NCBI GenBank assembly: GCA_949282135.1
Contig: CASDOR010000009.1
Span: 1-64,000, forward strand
DNA from: an uncultured Christensenella sp.
GTDB taxonomy: Bacteria > Bacillota > Clostridia > Christensenellales > UBA1242
Direction of reading: 5' to 3'
Length of the DNA: 64,000 bases
Shown here: positions 9,495 through 17,765 of the stretch, in pieces
Position numbering within the stretch: position 1 is the first letter of the stretch
Layout: each line of letters begins with the position of its first letter
Position numbers and translations under genes: made by a program
The notes under the pieces: generated by a model
What the model saw: only the letters and a program-made list of their open reading frames with translations
What the model was told of the DNA's origin: nothing
Database searches by the model: none

Positions 9495-10760
9495 CTAAAT
9501 TAATTTTATCTTGTGTAACTCATAGTAATATTTCTTTTCTTTTTGAGAAACAACTTCAAATGTCTTTCTAGGTAGAAATCCATATTTAATAACATACTCA
9601 AAAATTTTATTTTTATCAAGCGATAAAACCTCAATTCCTATACTTTTTTTATCCTGAACACAAACCTCTTTAAGCTTGCTTAGGTCACTCGTATAATCTA
9701 TAGTCATCTCAATCTCTTTCTCTAGAAAGCTGTCTACGTACTCTTGAATTTTCTTTGTGGTGATAAGAGAATTATATGGCATTTTAAGAGTCATCTCTCC
9801 TCCATTTACAAAAATCCTTTGACTCGTAAAAATTTTTTCTTCTCCTCTTTTAAAGCGGTGATGAGTAAGTTTCTTAAGCCCTCTTAAAAATTTTCTAGTA
9901 TTCACATTTTTAATAATTTTGTGGATACCTTGAAATTTAATCCCACTATCATGTATGTTTATCGCTTCAACTAATGCGTACCTTGCAGGATGCATGACTC
10001 TTACTTCTTCACTTAAATCTTTTTTTATTCTGTTCCAATGCTCTTTAGCAACTGCTAAACTATGATTTCCATCCCCCACTAAAAATAGCACAGGTGTGTT
10101 TAAGTGAAAAGTCTCTTCTAGATATTCTGGCTTTAATAACTTATCAAATTTTTCTATAACCATGTCAATATCTTTCACCTGATATCCAGTTAAATGTCCG
10201 CCTCCCATGTTTAGGTTAAAATCATATATCTTTTGTAATTTGTCTCTATTATTAAAAAGTGTTTCGGCTATTTTTTCACTTCTATCATCATAAAGAAGAA
10301 TAGTGTGGCTAGCCTCAAAAATGTTATCTTTTCTAATCTCAAGACGTGGAATTATTTTTTCTAAAATTGTAGGCTTTATACAGCGAACACTACTTTTAGA
10401 CTCTTCATGGTAATCAAATTCTTCAAGGTCAATGTTAAGCATTAACCCAAGTCTTAAATTGGTATTTGGCGTACTCCTACAAACAAGTACCATGTTTGTG
10501 CCTTTGTCCATAATTATTCTATTTTTAAAATAGGACAGCATATTTTCATTTATCTTCTTTATTTTTTCTTTATTGTCTAAAGAATAATAAATTTCTGGCA
10601 AAACGAGGTTCAAAGTTGTCGGACTATCACTCACATAATTTTCTACCCTTTCCCAATATTCTTTATCATGTTTAAATTCAGACGCCGACATTACCGCCCA
10701 TTTCGATGGATCCACTCCAGGACTAGGTAAATAAATATGTTGCTTATTTATTATAGACAC
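9495..10760 (-). CDS. DUF1015 family protein
   Basis: A 421-residue soluble protein. It starts with GTG at 10760 behind a GGAGGTAAG ribosome site. The family hallmark GDGNHSLAVAKEHW is present near residue 232, and the N-terminal segment KWAVMSASEFKHDKEYWE is also typical. DUF1015 proteins are widespread in anaerobes, often near serine or pyruvate metabolism genes, but the biochemical function is not established. It is transcribed together with tex just downstream. Confidence 0.85.
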   Translation of the reverse strand: MSIINKQHIYLPSPGVDPSKWAVMSASEFKHDKEYWERVENYVSDSPTTLNLVLPEIYYSLDNKEKIKKINENMLSYFKNRIIMDKGTNMVLVCRSTPNTNLRLGLMLNIDLEEFDYHEESKSSVRCIKPTILEKIIPRLEIRKDNIFEASHTILLYDDRSEKIAETLFNNRDKLQKIYDFNLNMGGGHLTGYQVKDIDMVIEKFDKLLKPEYLEETFHLNTPVLFLVGDGNHSLAVAKEHWNRIKKDLSEEVRVMHPARYALVEAINIHDSGIKFQGIHKIIKNVNTRKFLRGLKKLTHHRFKRGEEKIFTSQRIFVNGGEMTLKMPYNSLITTKKIQEYVDSFLEKEIEMTIDYTSDLSKLKEVCVQDKKSIGIEVLSLDKNKIFEYVIKYGFLPRKTFEVVSQKEKKYYYELHKIKLI

Positions 10761-10979
10761 CTTCTTACCTCCAAATCAAGATTGTAAAAGCAAATAAAAC
10801 TGCGTTCTTTTTTTTAAAAAATTGCTGATAAATATTCTTAGCAAAGATTAGATAAGTAACAAACACTTTTGTAAATTATTAAAACTAGAATAAGAAATCA
10901 AAAAGACATTATCACACATAAGCCACATCACAACTCCTTTAGTTAATTCTAGCACAACTTTCAAATATAATAAAATAAT

Positions 10980-11444
10980 TTACTCATTTTTTTCTTTATT
11001 TTTATTATCATTTAGTCCTGTTGAACCAAAGCCTCCCTCTCCTCTTAGCGATTTTGACAAATCCTTTACCTCAATACATTTTAAATGTTCTACTTTGTTT
11101 ATCACCATTTGTGCAATTTTGGCGTGACGTGATACGAGGTAGTCTTTACCACTTACATTCATTAAGATAACGCCTACCTCTCCTCTATAATTTTCATCAA
11201 TTGTGCCTGGACTATTTAAACAAAATATTCCACTTTTAAGTGCGAGCCCACTCTTACTCCTTACCTGTGCCTCAAAGCCAGAAGGAAGTTCCATACTAAA
11301 CCCAGTTTTTATTAAGCCCCAAGAGCCTGCTTTAATAACCTTTTCTTCATTGCTATATATGTCCATACCGGCATCTTCTTTGTATGCGTAATTTGGTAAA
11401 ATAGCATCACTATCTATCTTTTTAAATTTAATTACATTTTCCAT
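10980..11444 (-). CDS. dut: dUTP diphosphatase (dUTPase)
   Basis: A 154-residue trimeric-type dUTPase that hydrolyses dUTP to dUMP and pyrophosphate, keeping uracil out of DNA and supplying dTMP synthesis. All five family motifs are visible in order: DAGMDIYSNE, RSKSGLALKSG, GTIDENYRGEVGV, KIAQMVI and the C-terminal GEGGFGSTG arm. It lies 108 bases downstream of the phosphohexomutase gene on the same strand. No strong ribosome site is seen directly before the ATG. Confidence 0.95.
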   Translation of the reverse strand: MENVIKFKKIDSDAILPNYAYKEDAGMDIYSNEEKVIKAGSWGLIKTGFSMELPSGFEAQVRSKSGLALKSGIFCLNSPGTIDENYRGEVGVILMNVSGKDYLVSRHAKIAQMVINKVEHLKCIEVKDLSKSLRGEGGFGSTGLNDNKNKEKNE

Positions 11445-11552
11445 ATTTATCTTTTTGGTTTTCCTTTATCTTTATTTTCTTCAAATTTTCTATATATGTC
11501 TTTATGCTTAGTCTCTTCGCTTATTTTTTCTTGAATTATAATAAAACAAATC

Positions 11553-12941
11553 CTAAATACTACTTGTGTATTCTTTTAAAAAGCTAATTAGCTCGTCAAC
11601 CTCTTTTTTTGTTTTTTGCTCGCACACTAGTCTGAGTAAATTTTCCGTGCCACTAAATCTAATTAATGCCCACGTGCCGTCTTTAAAATAGTACTTAAAG
11701 CCGTCTAAATGTCCCACACTTATAACCTCTTTCTTAAATTCAGGTATCTCCCTTTCTAGCCTCTTTATCACCTTATTTTTATTTCTTACCGTAAAAGAAA
11801 ATTCTCTATAAGACAAATTATATCCTACATCTTTTTTCATATTTTCAATTATTTTTGATAGAGGCATTTTATAAAAACTCACAATTTCAAGAAGCAATAA
11901 ATATACAACAAGACCGTCTTTAGTGTAAACATTTCCCATTACTTCTATACCGCTATTTTCTGCCCCAACTAAAGAAGAAGTGTCAATCATTTTTTGACTA
12001 ATATATTTAAACCCAATTTTTGTTTCATATAGATTTTTATCATACTTTTTGCATATATAATCAATAAGGGTAGAAAAAGAATAATTTTTTACAAAACCAC
12101 CCTCTAACCCTTTTTCCTTTATTGCAAAATAATAAAGTAAACTCGCAAGTTCATTTCCAGATAGATAATTCCCTTTTTCATCGTAAACCGCCACCCTATC
12201 TCCATCCCCATCTGTCGCAAAAGCAAAATCTACTTTTTGACTTAAAGCATACTTTTTAAAATCGTCTAAGTTTTCCTCTGTTGGAATTGGACCTTTAAGA
12301 TTAAAAAGGGCGTCTCTATTTGTATTTAAAACTTCTACATTAATTTTAAGCATTTTTTTTAACTCGTTAATACTAGACACGCTAGAACCATTCATGCAAT
12401 TAAATAAGGTTTTTAAATTCCTATCAATTTTAAATTTTAATAGTTTTGCCATGTTTCCTGCAAACTCTCTAGCATAGTCCTTATACTGGATTAACCCTCT
12501 TTTTTCAGCCTCCACAAAATCAAGTATTTCATATTTTTTTATCTTAGGCGAAATCTTATTGTATTGCTCCTCAAGGTATAGCTCCAAATCCTGTCCGTTC
12601 TTGGAAAAAATCTTGACCCCATTATACATATAAGGATTATGACTTGCGGTTATCATAATACTTATGTCGACATTTTCAAACTTTCCAGCAAAACTAATAA
12701 GTGGTGATGACACACTTCCCTTTGGAAGCACCACTTGAATACCATGAGACGCAAAAACCTCGCATGCCCACCTTGCATAGATTTCAGACATAAATCTATT
12801 GTCATAACCTATAACAACTTTTTTTATAAATTTTTGTTTCTCAATAATTTTACAGGTACACTCTATAATTTTACAAACTTCGTCTTTTGTATACTCTTCT
12901 CCAATTATACCTCTAAAACCAGAAGTTCCTATTTTCATCAT
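11553..12941 (-). CDS. Phosphomannomutase / phosphoglucomutase family protein
   Basis: A 462-residue alpha-D-phosphohexomutase. The catalytic serine loop TASHNP is at residues 98-103 with Ser100. The metal loop DGDGDR lies mid-protein and the sugar-phosphate loop FSGTENLLRL near the C-terminus. It interconverts hexose 1- and 6-phosphates; whether glucose, mannose or glucosamine is preferred cannot be told from the sequence. A second ATG at 12938 follows directly; AGGAG lies 10 bases before the first. The length suits PMM/PGM rather than the 570-residue PgcA type. Confidence 0.88.
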   Translation of the reverse strand: MMKIGTSGFRGIIGEEYTKDEVCKIIECTCKIIEKQKFIKKVVIGYDNRFMSEIYARWACEVFASHGIQVVLPKGSVSSPLISFAGKFENVDISIMITASHNPYMYNGVKIFSKNGQDLELYLEEQYNKISPKIKKYEILDFVEAEKRGLIQYKDYAREFAGNMAKLLKFKIDRNLKTLFNCMNGSSVSSINELKKMLKINVEVLNTNRDALFNLKGPIPTEENLDDFKKYALSQKVDFAFATDGDGDRVAVYDEKGNYLSGNELASLLYYFAIKEKGLEGGFVKNYSFSTLIDYICKKYDKNLYETKIGFKYISQKMIDTSSLVGAENSGIEVMGNVYTKDGLVVYLLLLEIVSFYKMPLSKIIENMKKDVGYNLSYREFSFTVRNKNKVIKRLEREIPEFKKEVISVGHLDGFKYYFKDGTWALIRFSGTENLLRLVCEQKTKKEVDELISFLKEYTSSI

Positions 12942-13091
12942 AAAGCAAATTCTCCTATACTAAAAATATGATATACTTTTTTCTCTCTTTTTCAAAATGA
13001 TTTTTTACTTAACAAAAAATTAATATTTTTGCTTGCACAAACTAAAAAAATCTTATACAATAATTGTGAAATTTATTTTGAGGTAAAATAT

Positions 13092-13520
13092 ATGGGTATT
13101 TTTGAAATCTTATGTATAATACTTGGAATAATAGTTGTACTTCAATTCATTGTCTTTCTATTTATTAACAATAAGTATTCCAAAACTCTTCGAGGCTTGA
13201 AGACTCGTGAAGTCGACGATGTGACAACAAAAAATGGCGTTAGGTATACAATAGATCAAACAGTTGTTGATGAAGAAGGAAATGCTAATGTTTCCCTTTC
13301 TCAAAAAGACATTGTTTTAAATCCTAATGACACGCAAGTTGTAGGCATTAAAAACAAAGTAAAGCCTGGTAAATATACTCTTCTTTCAACTAATGGTGAA
13401 GAGGAGACTTTTAATATCAGAATTGGCAACTTTGTAAAAGAGTATTCTCACAATCAAGATGTTGTTTTAGGCGAAGGACAAGAAATCACCGCTATAAATA
13501 CAAGTGTAATTTTAAGATAA
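13092..13520 (+). CDS. Small membrane-anchored protein upstream of the SPFH gene
   Basis: A 142-residue protein. The ATG at 13092 has GAGGTAAAAT before it; an upstream in-frame start lacks a ribosome site. One hydrophobic helix covers about residues 3-26, followed by a soluble domain of mostly beta-prone sequence. No family was recognised. It ends 15 bases before the SPFH-domain gene, so it probably belongs to the same envelope complex, in the way small membrane partners accompany SPFH proteins. Confidence 0.6.
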   Translation: MGIFEILCIILGIIVVLQFIVFLFINNKYSKTLRGLKTREVDDVTTKNGVRYTIDQTVVDEEGNANVSLSQKDIVLNPNDTQVVGIKNKVKPGKYTLLSTNGEEETFNIRIGNFVKEYSHNQDVVLGEGQEITAINTSVILR

Positions 13521-13535
13521 TTTAAGGAGAAAAAA

Positions 13536-14606
13536 ATGGGTTTATTTAATTGGTTTAAATCTCAACTTTTAAAAAATATTGACTGGACTGATCCAAGTCA
13601 AAACACTATGGTCTATAAATTTCCTATGGAAGGAAGAGAGATAATGATAGGCTCTAAACTAACAGTTAGAGAGTCTCAGGTGGCAATTTTTATGGTAAAA
13701 GGTAAAATTGCTGATGTTTTCACTCCTGGAATACATACTTTAATTGTTAACAATCTTCCAATTTTGTCTTCTATCCTCGCTTGGCCAAGAGGATTTAAGT
13801 CTCCATTTACTGCAGATGTTTTTTATGTAAATACAAAACAATTTACCAATCAAAAATGGGGTACAACAAATCCTATTGTTATGCGTGATAAGGATTTTGG
13901 CTCAATAAGAATTAAAGGTTATGGTTCTTTTGCTTTTAAAGTTAAAGACCCAAAAGTATTTTTACAAGAAGTTTTTGGTACAAATTCACTTTACACAACA
14001 GAAAACATTGTGTCCTACCTTAAAAGTATGCTTGTGTCTGGTATAAGCGACACAATCGCAGAAAGTAAAATAAGTGCTCTAGACCTTGCGTGCAATTTAA
14101 TGGAATTTAACAAACTTGTAAAAGACAAACTCAATAGTCAATTTAACGCAATAGGACTAGATTTGACAAACCTTGTAATAGAAAACATTTCTTTCCCAGA
14201 ACAAGTTGAAAAAGCAATTGATACTCAATCTTCAATGGGTGTTATGAGAAATAATATGGACACTTATGTCAAATTTAAATCCGCTGAGGCAATAGGTGAT
14301 TTTGCAAAAAATCAAGGCATTGGTGGGCTCGGGGCTCAACTTGGTGCAGGTATGGCTATTGGAGAAATGATGAAAAATAGCCTTGCTTCTTCTAATAACT
14401 CTTCAAACAAACAAGAAGACTCTTCCCCACAAAAAGCAGTAAAGTTCTGCCCTAACTGCGGTGCTAAAAATTCTAAGAGTGCAAAGTTCTGTGTAGAATG
14501 TGGGAATAAACTTGGCGGAGACGTCAAACCAAAATGTCCAAATTGTGGAGCAGAACTAGGTTCTAGAGCAAAATTTTGTCCAGAATGCGGTACAAAAATA
14601 AAATAG
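13536..14606 (+). CDS. SPFH-domain protein with C-terminal zinc ribbons (YdjI-like)
   Basis: A 356-residue protein. The N-terminal two thirds matches the SPFH/'virion core protein' type exemplified by Bacillus subtilis YdjI. A Gly-rich linker (IGGLGAQLGAGMAIGEMM) then leads to two C-terminal zinc ribbons, CPNCGAKN...CVECG and CPNCGAEL...CPECG. In B. subtilis the ydjGHI products localise PspA to the membrane under envelope stress, so a membrane-stress role is inferred. No pspA is visible here. It has a good GGAGAAAAA site and lies 15 bases after the small membrane gene. Confidence 0.85.
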   Translation: MGLFNWFKSQLLKNIDWTDPSQNTMVYKFPMEGREIMIGSKLTVRESQVAIFMVKGKIADVFTPGIHTLIVNNLPILSSILAWPRGFKSPFTADVFYVNTKQFTNQKWGTTNPIVMRDKDFGSIRIKGYGSFAFKVKDPKVFLQEVFGTNSLYTTENIVSYLKSMLVSGISDTIAESKISALDLACNLMEFNKLVKDKLNSQFNAIGLDLTNLVIENISFPEQVEKAIDTQSSMGVMRNNMDTYVKFKSAEAIGDFAKNQGIGGLGAQLGAGMAIGEMMKNSLASSNNSSNKQEDSSPQKAVKFCPNCGAKNSKSAKFCVECGNKLGGDVKPKCPNCGAELGSRAKFCPECGTKIK

Positions 14607-14722
14607 TATTTTAAGTGCTTGTAAATATTGATTTTCTTTATTTTTTCAATAACTTATCATCCTTTTCAATTTATACGCCCTAGTTGGCTTAGCTTAAAAA
14701 ATAATATAAGAATAAATAGTTA

Positions 14723-14750
14723 AAAATACTAGCAATTGCTGGTATTTTTT
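14723..14750 (+). terminator. Intrinsic terminator after the SPFH gene
   Basis: AAATAC-TAGC and GCTG-GTATTT form a hairpin with one wobble pair, followed by T residues. It separates the SPFH gene from the zinc-ribbon gene, which therefore may have its own promoter. Confidence 0.6.
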
Positions 14751-14792
14751 GTTACAATATTTGCGTAAATAATTTTTAGGAGAAAATTATAA

Positions 14793-15815
14793 ATGGTTAC
14801 ATCAACAAAATGTCCAAATTGTGGTGGGATGCTCGTTTTTGACGTTGATAGTCAAAAACTATCTTGCACGCATTGTTCATCACTCATTAACATAGAAGAT
14901 GACAATAAAAAACTCGAAAAGAAAATATTTAATCAGGATGCAACTATTGCGTTAAGCGAAACAGAATATACAGAATATTTATGTAATACCTGCGGTAGAG
15001 AGCATGTCGCAAACACTGACAAGGAATTATTAAGATGCCCATCTTGCGGAGATGTTAATCTTACAAAAACAAATAAGATTGATTTTGTGCCAGACGGAAT
15101 AGAAACATTTAAAATTAACAAACAAACTGCAATAAATAAATTAAAATCTTGGCTTTCACGTCAAAAATTCGCACCTAATAACCTAAAAAAACAGGCAAAA
15201 AGTGATAGTTTAACTGGAGTTTACATACCTACATATATTTATGATTTTAATACAACCTCTCATTATTCAGGGGTCGGAGTTAAAAGTTATAGAAGAAGAA
15301 ATGGCAGCGTTTCTTATACTAGACAATTCTTTAATAGGACAAAATTTGACAAGTTTGTAGACTACATGGACAGTGCAACACCATCAATATCATCAAGTAA
15401 ACTTAGAGGACTAGGACATTTCTCAACGTCAAATATTTTGGTTTATCGCCCAGAATATCTATATGGTTGGTTTGGTGAGGCAGTAAAAATTAGCCTCCAG
15501 GACAGTGAAAAAAATGTAAGACGGGATGTTGCAAACGACATATCTCGTAATATTCAAAATTCACTTTCTTATGATAGAATTGAAAATTTCTCTTGTAACA
15601 CACGTTTTTCTGATATGAAATACTCTTATGTTTACCTCCCTGTTTATAAAGGTACGTATAAATATAATTCTAAAACTTATTCATATTACGTAAATGGTGA
15701 AAATGGTCGTGTTACTGGTTCTGCCCCAAAATCTAAATGGAAAATGTTTTTCTCTTTCCTAGGGATTGCCGCAATAATTGGTGGAATCATCTACTTAATT
15801 GCTAGATTTGGCTAA
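14793..15815 (+). CDS. YdjG-like membrane protein with TFIIB-type zinc ribbons
   Basis: A 340-residue protein with an N-terminal zinc ribbon (CPNCGG...CTHCSS), a second one (CNTCG...CPSCG, about 66-86), and a single C-terminal transmembrane helix (about 318-338). Its length and layout match B. subtilis YdjG (about 341 residues), the partner of the SPFH protein YdjI. The adjacent SPFH gene supports this. The protein probably sits in the membrane by its C-terminal tail with the zinc domains in the cytoplasm. A GGAGAAAAT ribosome site precedes the ATG. Confidence 0.8.
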   Translation: MVTSTKCPNCGGMLVFDVDSQKLSCTHCSSLINIEDDNKKLEKKIFNQDATIALSETEYTEYLCNTCGREHVANTDKELLRCPSCGDVNLTKTNKIDFVPDGIETFKINKQTAINKLKSWLSRQKFAPNNLKKQAKSDSLTGVYIPTYIYDFNTTSHYSGVGVKSYRRRNGSVSYTRQFFNRTKFDKFVDYMDSATPSISSSKLRGLGHFSTSNILVYRPEYLYGWFGEAVKISLQDSEKNVRRDVANDISRNIQNSLSYDRIENFSCNTRFSDMKYSYVYLPVYKGTYKYNSKTYSYYVNGENGRVTGSAPKSKWKMFFSFLGIAAIIGGIIYLIARFG

Positions 15816-15863
15816 AAAGTTTAAAATAAGCACACTAATTAAAAACTCTCTTTTGCATGTCTA

Positions 15864-15888
15864 CGTTATTTAACCTGCTTAAATAACG
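15864..15888. terminator. Inverted repeat after the YdjG-like gene
   Basis: CGTTATTTA (15864-15872) pairs perfectly with TAAATAACG (15880-15888) around a 7-base loop. It may end transcription of the YdjG-like gene, though only a short mixed T-run follows. Confidence 0.4.
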
Positions 15889-15974
15889 CATTATTTTAGC
15901 CACTTTTTTATAATAACAACTATTAAAAACAACAATTTTATTAAGTTATTATTTTGTGAATTACTGTTCAGTTG

Positions 15975-16033
15975 AATTACTGCTTAAACTACTGCCTAAA
16001 ACTACTGCCTAAAATTACTGCATAAAACTACTC
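15975..16033. repeat. Degenerate tandem 13-14-bp repeat
   Basis: About five copies of a unit close to ACTACTGCCTAAA run head to tail (variants ATTACTGCTTAA, ACTACTGCCTAAA twice, ATTACTGCATAAA). They lie in the 312-base gap between convergent genes. There is no coding frame across it. Confidence 0.7.
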
Positions 16034-16055
16034 TATTTAAAAATATGTATACAAT

Positions 16056-16113
16056 AAAAAAAACAAGTATATTTTTTAACCCTACGGATTATTTCTGATA
16101 CACTTGTTTTTTT
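16056..16113. terminator. Bidirectional terminator with inner hairpin
   Basis: AAAAACAAGTATA (16059-16071) pairs with TACACTTGTTTTT (16099-16111). The single non-Watson-Crick position is a G-U pair on the minus-strand RNA, which suits the leftward gene ending at 16128. The inner part can form a small CC/GG hairpin. Confidence 0.7.
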
Positions 16114-16127
16114 ATTTAACTAACTAA

Positions 16128-16448
16128 TTACCTATTAAGTTCCTTCTCAGCAGAGAAACCAGTTGAAATGTGATTTGTCAAATCAATAAGCTCGTCTTTA
16201 GTTATTGGTTCATAGATATCTTGTTCAAATACTTTAAGGTTATTCTTATAACCTAAAATAGAATTATATACCTTTTTTCTCTTAACTTCCTTAATATTTA
16301 CTGCACAATAGACATTATCGCCATGCTTAGTAGTGTAATAAATTTCATATGTTGGCATGAATTTTACATCTTTAAAACTATCACTCGCATATCCATTATA
16401 TTTTGCAGTCAAAGTGTTTTTTACTAATTGACTAACATAATCTTCCAT
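16128..16448 (-). CDS. Hypothetical small protein
   Basis: A 106-residue soluble protein that I do not recognise. It has no signal peptide or membrane helix. The centre (MPTYEIYYTTKHGDNVYCAVNIKEV) is beta-prone and the ends are helical. It follows the next upstream gene on the same strand by 24 bases, so the pair is an operon; the two proteins could be a functional unit. Confidence 0.6.
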   Translation of the reverse strand: MEDYVSQLVKNTLTAKYNGYASDSFKDVKFMPTYEIYYTTKHGDNVYCAVNIKEVKRKKVYNSILGYKNNLKVFEQDIYEPITKDELIDLTNHISTGFSAEKELNR

Positions 16449-16472
16449 TTTACTTTAAAACTCCTCTAATTA

Positions 16473-16850
16473 CTAAAAAGCTCTTTCTGGTTCTAGATTT
16501 TTATTGTTATTCATAGTTGAGAAAATAATGTCTCCTACTTGACTTACTCTAGCCTTTAAATCATTTTGTTTCTCCGCATTTTCTTGATAGACTTCATTTC
16601 CATTGTTGTCAAATGCCCAAATTGTGTATGAAGACTCAGGTCTTTTGCTATTTTTGTAATCGTTAATTTCTACGCAAGTTACAACTCCGTTTTCATAATC
16701 CTTTGTATAATAAGGATTATACCCTATTTCCATGCCATCAGAATAAAAACTTGAACGATTTACATTCCTCTCTGGATATTTTTCTCTTACCACCTTATCA
16801 AGCATCCTTGGTAAATCTACAACTCTTTTTATGTACTTATTTTTACTCAT
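16473..16850 (-). CDS. Hypothetical small protein
   Basis: A 125-residue soluble protein. The ATG at 16850 is chosen because AAAAGGGG lies seven bases before it; the longer frame up to 16889 has no ribosome site. A basic N-terminus (MSKNKYIKRVVDLPRMLDK) is followed by an acidic/polar body. No family was recognised. It is the first gene of a two-gene operon and has an AT-rich palindrome around 16867-16882 upstream. Confidence 0.6.
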   Translation of the reverse strand: MSKNKYIKRVVDLPRMLDKVVREKYPERNVNRSSFYSDGMEIGYNPYYTKDYENGVVTCVEINDYKNSKRPESSYTIWAFDNNGNEVYQENAEKQNDLKARVSQVGDIIFSTMNNNKNLEPERAF

Positions 16851-16998
16851 TTTTATACCCCTTTTTATATTATGATAATATTTTACCACAAATTTTTAGA
16901 TTTTCAAGAGGAAATATAAGAAAATAATATCTTTGTTACTTTTGCTAAATTTATATCTTTAAAACCTCCAATGTGACTTACTCTCACGCATGAGATGT

Positions 16999-17027
16999 TT
17001 GACACGACAAATATATTTTTATATACT
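16999..17027 (+). promoter_or_regulatory. Strong promoter of the ABC-2 transporter operon
   Basis: TTGACA (16999-17004) and TATACT (17022-17027) are separated by exactly 17 bases, and the ribosome site follows within 20 bases. Confidence 0.75.
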
Positions 17028-17054
17028 AATTCCAGCAAAAAAAGGAGAAAGACA

Positions 17055-17765
17055 ATGCTCAAACTTATAAATTTTTCAAAAATTTATCCAAATGGAAAAA
17101 AAGGTGCAAGTGACATTAATTTAGAAGTGGAAAGCGGAGATATTTATGCTTTTATTGGTCATAATGGAGCCGGAAAAACAACAACAATAAAATGCATTGT
17201 AGGCCTGCAAGAAATTACATCTGGAGACATTTTGATTAATAACATTTCGATAAAAACAAATCCTATAGAATGTAAAAAAATGATTGCATATGTGCCAGAC
17301 AATCCCGATATTTATTCAACTCTTACAGGTATTCAGTACATTAACCTAGTAGCAGATATTTTTAAAGTTGACCTTGACACTAGAAAGAATCTTACTCAAA
17401 AATATGCCGAAGCACTCGAGATTAAAAATGAACTAAATAACCAAATATCAACATACTCCCATGGAATGAGGCAAAAACTAGTTTTAATTGCATCTTTTGT
17501 GCATAGTCCAAAGCTCCTTATTCTTGATGAACCTTTTGTTGGGCTTGACCCAAAAGCAAGTTTTATTGTGAAAGAAATGATGAAGGATTTTGTATCTCAT
17601 GGTGGGGCAATATTTTTTTCAACTCACGTTCTTGAAGTTGCTGAAAAACTATGCAATAAGGTAGCCATAATAAAAGAAGGCAAAATTATAAAATCTGGCA
17701 CAATGGAAGAAATAAAACAAGATAGTTCTCTTGAAGAAGTATTTTTAAGGAGTGAAAATGCGTAA
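17055..17765 (+). CDS. ABC transporter ATP-binding protein
   Basis: A 236-residue ATPase of the ABC-2 type. The ATG at 17055 has AAAGGAG eight bases upstream; earlier in-frame starts overlap the promoter. Walker A is GHNGAGKTT near residue 35, the signature is YSHGMRQKL, Walker B is LLILDEPFVGLDP, and the H-loop is STHVLE. It powers the membrane protein encoded by the next, overlapping gene. The cargo is not evident. Confidence 0.92.
   Translation: MLKLINFSKIYPNGKKGASDINLEVESGDIYAFIGHNGAGKTTTIKCIVGLQEITSGDILINNISIKTNPIECKKMIAYVPDNPDIYSTLTGIQYINLVADIFKVDLDTRKNLTQKYAEALEIKNELNNQISTYSHGMRQKLVLIASFVHSPKLLILDEPFVGLDPKASFIVKEMMKDFVSHGGAIFFSTHVLEVAEKLCNKVAIIKEGKIIKSGTMEEIKQDSSLEEVFLRSENA

Noticed and set aside
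11445-11552. Short minus-strand frame between dut and the phosphohexomutase (ending KDKGKPKR)
   Set aside because: The frame looks protein-like but has no ATG, GTG or TTG start after the upstream stop and no ribosome site. I left it unannotated; it could be a truncated gene.
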